A stretch of DNA of 18,914 nucleotides from the NCBI GenBank assembly GCA_947460445.1, contig CANHHS010000015.1, forward strand, positions 1-18,914, read 5' to 3'. The notes under the pieces are model-generated. The model searched no databases. It was not told the DNA's origin and was given only the letters and a program-made list of their open reading frames with translations. Shown in pieces: positions 15,264 to 18,914 of this stretch. Position numbers and translations under genes: made by a program. Each line of letters starts with the position of its first letter. The first letter of the stretch is position 1. The DNA is from Opitutia bacterium. Lineage in GTDB: Bacteria; Verrucomicrobiota; Verrucomicrobiia; Opitutales; UBA953.

Positions 15264-16004
15264 TTAGCGACGCTTGCGCGAACGACCGGAAGATTCTCCG
15301 CCTTCGCTGCTTTCACCGCCTTCACCGCCGCGCTCTTCTTCGTCACCCCAGCGCATGGTTTCGTCTTCGGAGAGTTTTTCGTCTGCCTCCGGAAGATCTT
15401 CAATTTCATCTTCTGGACGACGACGGGCGGGTTTAGCTTCATCATCCTCATCATCGACAGGCAATTCGTGACCCTCAGGAACAAAGTCCAAGATGTCGGT
15501 GATTTCTTCGAGCGGGTGAATATCGCGTCCTTCAATCAAAGCTTGATTACGGATATCGCCAACATGCTCATCGATATCTTCGTAGGTCAACTTCTGCTCG
15601 AGCTTAATATTGTCATTTAGGAACTTCACGCGCAGGCGCATGACGTGCTCAAGGAAATCTGCGTAAGCACCTTTGTCGCCGTCTTTCACATTGGGTAAAC
15701 CAAAGAGCATTTCTTCGGACTCAAGCAAGTGTTCGGCCACGCGTGCCAACTTGACGAGTTCGTCTTTATCTACCGTCTGAATTTGGAAAGGAATGAAGGC
15801 AGCTTCGATAATTTCATTCGAAAGTCCGTACTCACGGAGCGGATCAAGCATGTCGAGAACCCACGTCATTTGACGCGGGTCGAGGATGCCGAGGCCATCA
15901 GGCTCATAGTGGCGAGGGTCGGATGTCTCTTTGACCCACCATTGGGCGGCTTTCTTGTCAAAACGGACAGTAGACCAATTTAGCTTGGACGACGAGGGAG
16001 GCAT
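15264..16004 (-). CDS. Uncharacterised protein with acidic, low-complexity C-terminus
   Basis: I do not recognise this 246-residue protein. Residues 1-180 look folded: a Trp-rich start (W10, W22, W23, W48), a segment LDPRQMTWVLDMLDPLREYG, then charged amphipathic helices up to about 165. No signal peptide, membrane span, cysteine cluster or enzyme motif is visible, so it is probably cytosolic. From about 184 the chain becomes strongly acidic and disordered-looking (VDDEDDEA, EDEIEDLPEADE, LSEDET), then Gly/Glu/Ser repeats (GGESSEGGESSG), and it ends in the basic RSRKRR. Such a layout is seen in proteins that contact nucleic acid, ribosomes or chaperones, but this is inference only. The stop codon directly abuts that of the aspartyl protease with no base between. 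ATG 16004 is the first Met and no Shine-Dalgarno motif precedes it. Codon use and length support a real gene. Confidence 0.8.
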   Translation of the reverse strand: MPPSSSKLNWSTVRFDKKAAQWWVKETSDPRHYEPDGLGILDPRQMTWVLDMLDPLREYGLSNEIIEAAFIPFQIQTVDKDELVKLARVAEHLLESEEMLFGLPNVKDGDKGAYADFLEHVMRLRVKFLNDNIKLEQKLTYEDIDEHVGDIRNQALIEGRDIHPLEEITDILDFVPEGHELPVDDEDDEAKPARRRPEDEIEDLPEADEKLSEDETMRWGDEEERGGEGGESSEGGESSGRSRKRR

Positions 16005-16104
16005 GCGGGTTTGGAAATGTCAGACCTACGCTGGCTGGCAATAGTTTTGAGAAACTCCCTCCTTCCGACTTCTCCTTAGCCAAAAGGCCACTCAAGATGT
16101 CCCC

Positions 16105-17166
16105 ATGGGAATCCTTTACGAAAAAGTGGCAACTCGGGCGCTGTTCGCGATGAACCCTGAGGCAGCCCACACGCTAGCCCTTCGTGGAATGGCCCTGCTT
16201 GGCTCTACAGGCCCCCTCCGGGCCTGGCTCGAGCGCTCGGTTACGCCTGCAGGGGGTAAGCCTATTAAGGTCGCTGGCCTGTCTTTTCCCAACTTCGTAG
16301 GGTTAGCCGCTGGGTTCGATAAAGACGGCTTGGGCTGGAAGGGGGCCGCTGCACTGGGCTTTGGACACGTGGAAATAGGCACGGCCACTTGGCACGCACA
16401 GCCAGGGAATGAAAAACCCCGCGTTTTCCGCTACCCAAGCCTTCGAGCCGTCGTCAATCGCTACGGATTCCCCAACATAGGCTCCGAAGCCATTGCTCAA
16501 AGGATTGCGCGTGGACCAGCTCGTGGACACCGAGTCGCCCCTTTGGGCATCAATATTGGCAAGTCCAAGATCGTCGACCCTGCCGACCGCGAAGCCGTGG
16601 CCAAAGATTACCTCGCCTCTTTTAAAGCCTTAGCCCCGCACGCTGACTATGTTGCAGTCAATATTAGCAGTCCGAACACACCCGGTCTGCGCACACTCCA
16701 AGATCGCGGCCCGCTCCTTTCGTTACTCTCACAAATTCAGAAAGCGAACCGGGAACTCGCCGACGGTCCACGCCCCTTGTTCCTAAAGATCGCACCTGAT
16801 CTCAACCCACGGCAACTCGATGACATCCTCGCAGTCGTCGCAGAAACATCGTTTTCTGGAATCATTGCAAGCAACACCACCATTTCGCGCCCTCAAGGCA
16901 CCGAGGCTTGCGAAGTCACAGGTGGGTTAAGTGGTGCACCCCTTCTGCCACGCGCACTGGAAGTCGTACGCTACCTTTGCAAAACGTCTGACGGACGCAT
17001 ACCTGTCATCGGCTGTGGAGGCATTCTCTCTGCTGCTGATGCAGGTCGATTCATGGACGAAGGTGCAGCCCTCGTGCAAATTTACTCAGGACTGGTTTTC
17101 CGCGGGCCTAGCCTCGCCCGCGAAGTGGCTCAGGGACTGGCTTGGCGCCAGTTAACCTGGATTTAA
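16105..17166 (+). CDS. pyrD: Dihydroorotate dehydrogenase (quinone), class 2
   Basis: A 353-residue flavoenzyme oxidising dihydroorotate to orotate in pyrimidine synthesis, with electrons going to membrane quinone. The N-terminal helical extension (about 1-45) that binds the membrane and quinone marks class 2. FMN/orotate-site elements: GLAAGFDKDG near 66-75, GINIGKSK near 148-155, NISSPNTPGLR at 186-196 with the catalytic Ser189, LKIAPDL near 227-233, SNTT at 256-259 and GCGGI with QIYSGL near 303-330. Two spots differ from the common pattern: the usual TPRPQPGN reads TWHAQPGN (94-101) and NRMGFNN reads NRYGFPN (118-124). Known catalytic and orotate-contact Asn residues are otherwise kept. 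ATG 16105 gives a standard N-terminus. The 100-base divergent spacer upstream (16005-16104) holds no clear promoter; it has only a 5-base stem near 16043-16056. Confidence 0.95.
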   Translation: MGILYEKVATRALFAMNPEAAHTLALRGMALLGSTGPLRAWLERSVTPAGGKPIKVAGLSFPNFVGLAAGFDKDGLGWKGAAALGFGHVEIGTATWHAQPGNEKPRVFRYPSLRAVVNRYGFPNIGSEAIAQRIARGPARGHRVAPLGINIGKSKIVDPADREAVAKDYLASFKALAPHADYVAVNISSPNTPGLRTLQDRGPLLSLLSQIQKANRELADGPRPLFLKIAPDLNPRQLDDILAVVAETSFSGIIASNTTISRPQGTEACEVTGGLSGAPLLPRALEVVRYLCKTSDGRIPVIGCGGILSAADAGRFMDEGAALVQIYSGLVFRGPSLAREVAQGLAWRQLTWI

Positions 17167-17174
17167 TCCATTCA

Positions 17175-17197
17175 AGAAAAGACCGCAGTCTATTTCT
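17175..17197. terminator. Possible bidirectional terminator between pyrD and the SOUL gene
   Basis: AGAAA (17175-17179 region) and TTTCT (17193-17197) pair around an inner AGAC (17180-17183)/GTCT (17188-17191) stem with loop CGCA, leaving one bulged A at 17192. This nine-pair hairpin fills almost the whole 30-base space between the two stops. It is A-rich on the left arm and T-rich on the right, so it resembles a bidirectional terminator, though its GC content is low. Confidence 0.38.
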
Positions 17198-17748
17198 CAG
17201 CGCTTGAGCGGCACCGGCTTAATGCGCACAGGGATGTGCACTTCGCTGCGCTTTAAGAAGCCAGGAACGAACGGGCTATTCCAATAAACGGCGTAAGGTT
17301 CACCGATGGCTTCGTATTCCAACTGGGTCTTAAGCCATTCCTGAAGCTTCGTTAAATTATCTTGGTAAGATTTCTGGGTATAGCTTCCACGTATACCAAT
17401 CGCCGCAACCGTACGCTCGGGCACAGACTGAATCGCAATTTCAGAAGTTTCCTTAAGATCATCACGCTTCGATGATTCGGCGTCGCAATAGAAGTACATC
17501 GCACCGGGCTCCATCTTTGCTTCAACCGGTGCAGTCATCGGAATTTTGTGACTTTGGATATAGCGAAAGAGTTGACCAAACATTTGGTTGTTTGAGCCAA
17601 AGTAACCTTCGGGAGTCGTCGCAACCATCAAGCGCGCTGAAGGAAGCGTCTTAAATTCACAGACTTCTGCCTCAGTCCTGGGGTACGCATCTTCAGTGCC
17701 GCGTAAAAAAGAGGGGAGTAAAGCACACATAAATAAGACCGCTCTCAT
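17197..17748 (-). CDS. Exported SOUL/heme-binding family protein
   Basis: A 183-residue SOUL-domain protein. The family (eukaryotic p22HBP/SOUL and bacterial homologues) has been linked to heme or tetrapyrrole binding, but bacterial members are largely untested. Family landmarks: an N-terminal strand with YPRTEAEVCEFKTLPSARLM near 22-41, GSNNQMFGQLFRYIQ near 51-65, the hallmark KIPMTAPVE at 68-76, and the C-terminal EPYAVYWNSPFVPGFLKRSEV near 150-170. Residues 1-17 (MRAVLFMCALLPSFLRG) form a short signal peptide, so it should act outside the cytoplasm. Length is typical for a single domain. It is a lone gene between convergent pyrD and divergent DUF502 with no heme genes in view, so the ligand is not supported by context. 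No Shine-Dalgarno motif precedes ATG 17748. Confidence 0.87.
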   Translation of the reverse strand: MRAVLFMCALLPSFLRGTEDAYPRTEAEVCEFKTLPSARLMVATTPEGYFGSNNQMFGQLFRYIQSHKIPMTAPVEAKMEPGAMYFYCDAESSKRDDLKETSEIAIQSVPERTVAAIGIRGSYTQKSYQDNLTKLQEWLKTQLEYEAIGEPYAVYWNSPFVPGFLKRSEVHIPVRIKPVPLKR

Positions 17749-17804
17749 ACACCGTAGTTACAACAGCTTGGGCATTTAGCAAACATCTATCTGCCGACAG
17801 ACGC

Positions 17805-17839
17805 TTGCATCCTACCGGGCTTAGGTATTCTCTGAATAC
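17805..17839 (+). promoter_or_regulatory. Palindrome abutting the DUF502 start codon, with a weak promoter-like pair
   Basis: GTATTC (17825-17830), TCT, GAATAC (17834-17839) is a perfect 6-base dyad with a 3-base centre, ending exactly at the ATG at 17840. Upstream TTGCAT (17805-17810) and TATTCT (17826-17831), 15 bases apart, are a poor match to a -35/-10 pair; if they act as a promoter, transcription would start at or next to the ATG, giving a leaderless mRNA with the palindrome as an operator. No Shine-Dalgarno motif is present. Confidence 0.3.
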
Positions 17840-18526
17840 ATGGATTCTCAAGGCGAACAACGCACCCTGCTCTCGCGAATTGGTCATAATTTTTTGACAG
17901 GGCTATTCTTACTCCTGCCCATTGGAATCACGCTAGCTGTACTCTTCTTCCTGATGGATCTGATTGGGCGTTACGTACAACCCCTGACACAGATGGCCGC
18001 CGCCTGGGCTTTTCAAAGCGTTCAACAGCCTTTACCGGATTTTAACAACGGCCTGTGGCATACCATCATCGTTGTGGTCTCCGCCATCATCATGGCGATG
18101 GTACTAACGGTTGTTGGTTTTATTTCGAAACGGCTCTTTGGTCGAATTCTTAGCAAATGGTTTAGTCGCGTTGTTGAACGCGTGCCTGGCCTAAGTTCGC
18201 TTTACGGATCCATCCGCCAAATGGTCGATGCACTCAGCGGGCAAAACAAGGAAGTGTTCCGGCGAGTGGTCTTGGTTGAGTTCCCACGTGAAGGTTGTTG
18301 GAGCATTGGTTTCGTCACCCACGAACAACCTGAAATCTTCACTGAAGCGCTTGGCCGTAAAGTGGTGAATGTTTTCGTGCCAAATGCACCCGCGCCAACC
18401 GCAGGATTTATTTTACAAGTAGAGCCACACCAAATCCGCGAGACGCAACTGCGCGTCTCTCAGGCAATTGGCTTACTCGTCTCCTTTGGTGCCGTCATGC
18501 CGAAATCAGGGGAGTATAAAGACTGA
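17840..18526 (+). CDS. DUF502 family inner-membrane protein
   Basis: A 228-residue protein of the DUF502 family, whose function is unknown. Two membrane helices are visible: about 18-42 (NFLTGLFLLLPIGITLAVLF, a family hallmark) and about 73-95 (HTIIVVVSAIIMAMVLTVVG). After the second helix comes the conserved stretch RVPGLSSLYGSIRQMVDAL near 114-132, then VVLVEFPREGCWSIGFVT near 143-160 and FVPNAPAPTAGF near 179-190, all typical of the family. The C-terminal domain probably lies on the cytoplasmic face. The length is normal for the family. There is no other in-frame Met before the first helix, so ATG 17840 is secure. The RecO-like gene begins 2 bases after its stop, suggesting coupled translation. 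Confidence 0.9.
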   Translation: MDSQGEQRTLLSRIGHNFLTGLFLLLPIGITLAVLFFLMDLIGRYVQPLTQMAAAWAFQSVQQPLPDFNNGLWHTIIVVVSAIIMAMVLTVVGFISKRLFGRILSKWFSRVVERVPGLSSLYGSIRQMVDALSGQNKEVFRRVVLVEFPREGCWSIGFVTHEQPEIFTEALGRKVVNVFVPNAPAPTAGFILQVEPHQIRETQLRVSQAIGLLVSFGAVMPKSGEYKD

Positions 18527-18528
18527 TT

Positions 18529-18914
18529 ATGGGATCGGGCGCACTGCGCTGCCTCGTCCTTGGGCGTGAGCCTTCAGGCGAATCTCATACTCTACTCACC
18601 TTACTTGAGGCAGAAGAAGGTCTCGTACGTTGTCTCATACGGCCCAGTCGTCGTGCCGGCGTTGCCCAGCCCGACATTTTTGATGAAGCGGAAGTCACCT
18701 TGGAGAAATCGAGTGGGGGTGCGAATCGCTTTGTGCGTGAGTACCGTGCGCTCCAACGCTTACCGGGTTTAGGAAAAAGTCATACAGCACTCGAGCGTGC
18801 GAGTCGACTTGCAGGCATTATTCGTCGCAACCCGCCACCTCCCGAATCCGCCCCCGTTGCTTTCCAAATTACCCGCGAGACCTTACACGCCATGGCAGAT
18901 CGTCCGCGCCCGGA
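18529..18914 (+). CDS. recO: Probable DNA repair protein RecO, N-terminal part (3' end outside window)
   Basis: The frame opens at ATG 18529, two bases after the DUF502 stop, and runs off the right edge after 128 codons. The start resembles the RecO oligonucleotide-binding domain: CLVLGREPSGESHTLLTLLE, then EEGLVRCLIRPSRR, a FDEAEVTLEK strand and a REYRALQRLPGLGKSHTALE segment leading into helices, which mirrors the RecO order of beta barrel then helical domain. RecO anneals single strands and helps RecR load RecA during gap repair. The identity rests on pattern rather than on a diagnostic motif, and the zinc site expected later in the protein is beyond the window. A GGGGAG lies 14 bases before the ATG, rather far for a Shine-Dalgarno site. 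An overlapping frame starting at 18560 is not considered real. Confidence 0.6.
   Translation, partial: MGSGALRCLVLGREPSGESHTLLTLLEAEEGLVRCLIRPSRRAGVAQPDIFDEAEVTLEKSSGGANRFVREYRALQRLPGLGKSHTALERASRLAGIIRRNPPPPESAPVAFQITRETLHAMADRPRP

Noticed and set aside
15298..15345. Tandem repeat of a TTCACCGCC-like unit
   Set aside because: It is the coding sequence of the Gly/Glu/Ser low-complexity tail of the unknown protein, not a separate repeat element or CRISPR.
18560..18772. 70-codon frame overlapping the start of the RecO-like gene
   Set aside because: The frame starting at 18529 is longer, coupled to the DUF502 stop and looks like RecO; the alternative has no such support.
1..18914. A mobile island, defence system or CRISPR locus
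   Set aside because: No transposase, integrase, repeat array, tRNA attachment site or defence-type gene is visible; composition and gene content are uniform and chromosomal.

Overview
This is an ordinary, very gene-dense stretch of bacterial chromosome (roughly 53% GC by eye) with 15 recognisable protein genes in 18.9 kb, no RNA genes, no insertion sequences and no CRISPR. The mix of a secreted formylglycine-type sulfatase, an exported ThuA-domain protein, a SecA with a long insertion and an unusual tail, a secreted aspartyl protease and a near absence of Shine-Dalgarno motifs suggests the PVC group, most likely Verrucomicrobiota (Opitutae-like). That placement is inference from gene families only; no ribosomal RNA is present. 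The diderm envelope is supported by lnt.

Layout, left to right. Positions 1-3268 (+): the end of thiD (thiamine), then glcD and glcF, a two-gene glycolate/2-hydroxyacid oxidase without glcE. Positions 3279-6103 (-): ilvB (acetolactate synthase large subunit) followed by trhO (tRNA U34 hydroxylase), with a tiny hydrophobic reading frame lying directly behind the ilvB stop codon. Positions 6235-7695 (+): exported sulfatase. Positions 7710-9538 (-): trxB followed by an exported ThuA-domain protein. Positions 9652-15263 (+): secA, lnt and an exported tandem retropepsin-like protein, an envelope-oriented block. Positions 15264-16004 (-): an unrecognised protein with an acidic tail. Positions 16105-17166 (+): pyrD. 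Positions 17197-17748 (-): exported SOUL-family protein. Positions 17840-18914 (+): a DUF502 membrane protein and the start of a RecO-like gene cut by the window edge.

The genes are mostly housekeeping and do not form one pathway. The clearest functional link is secA-lnt-protease (protein export, lipoprotein acylation, periplasmic proteolysis). Four convergent gene pairs nearly touch (0-30 bases between stops), and small dyads sit on the stop codons at three of these joints. The divergent spacers 6104-6234 and 9539-9651 carry perfect inverted repeats and share a 13-base word.

I did not find a convincing new multi-gene system. The observations most worth following are the hydrophobic frame behind ilvB, the SecA C-terminus in which the usual zinc tail is replaced after a conserved VGRN, the internally duplicated secreted aspartyl protease, the unknown acidic-tailed protein, and the hairpins in front of ilvB and trxB.
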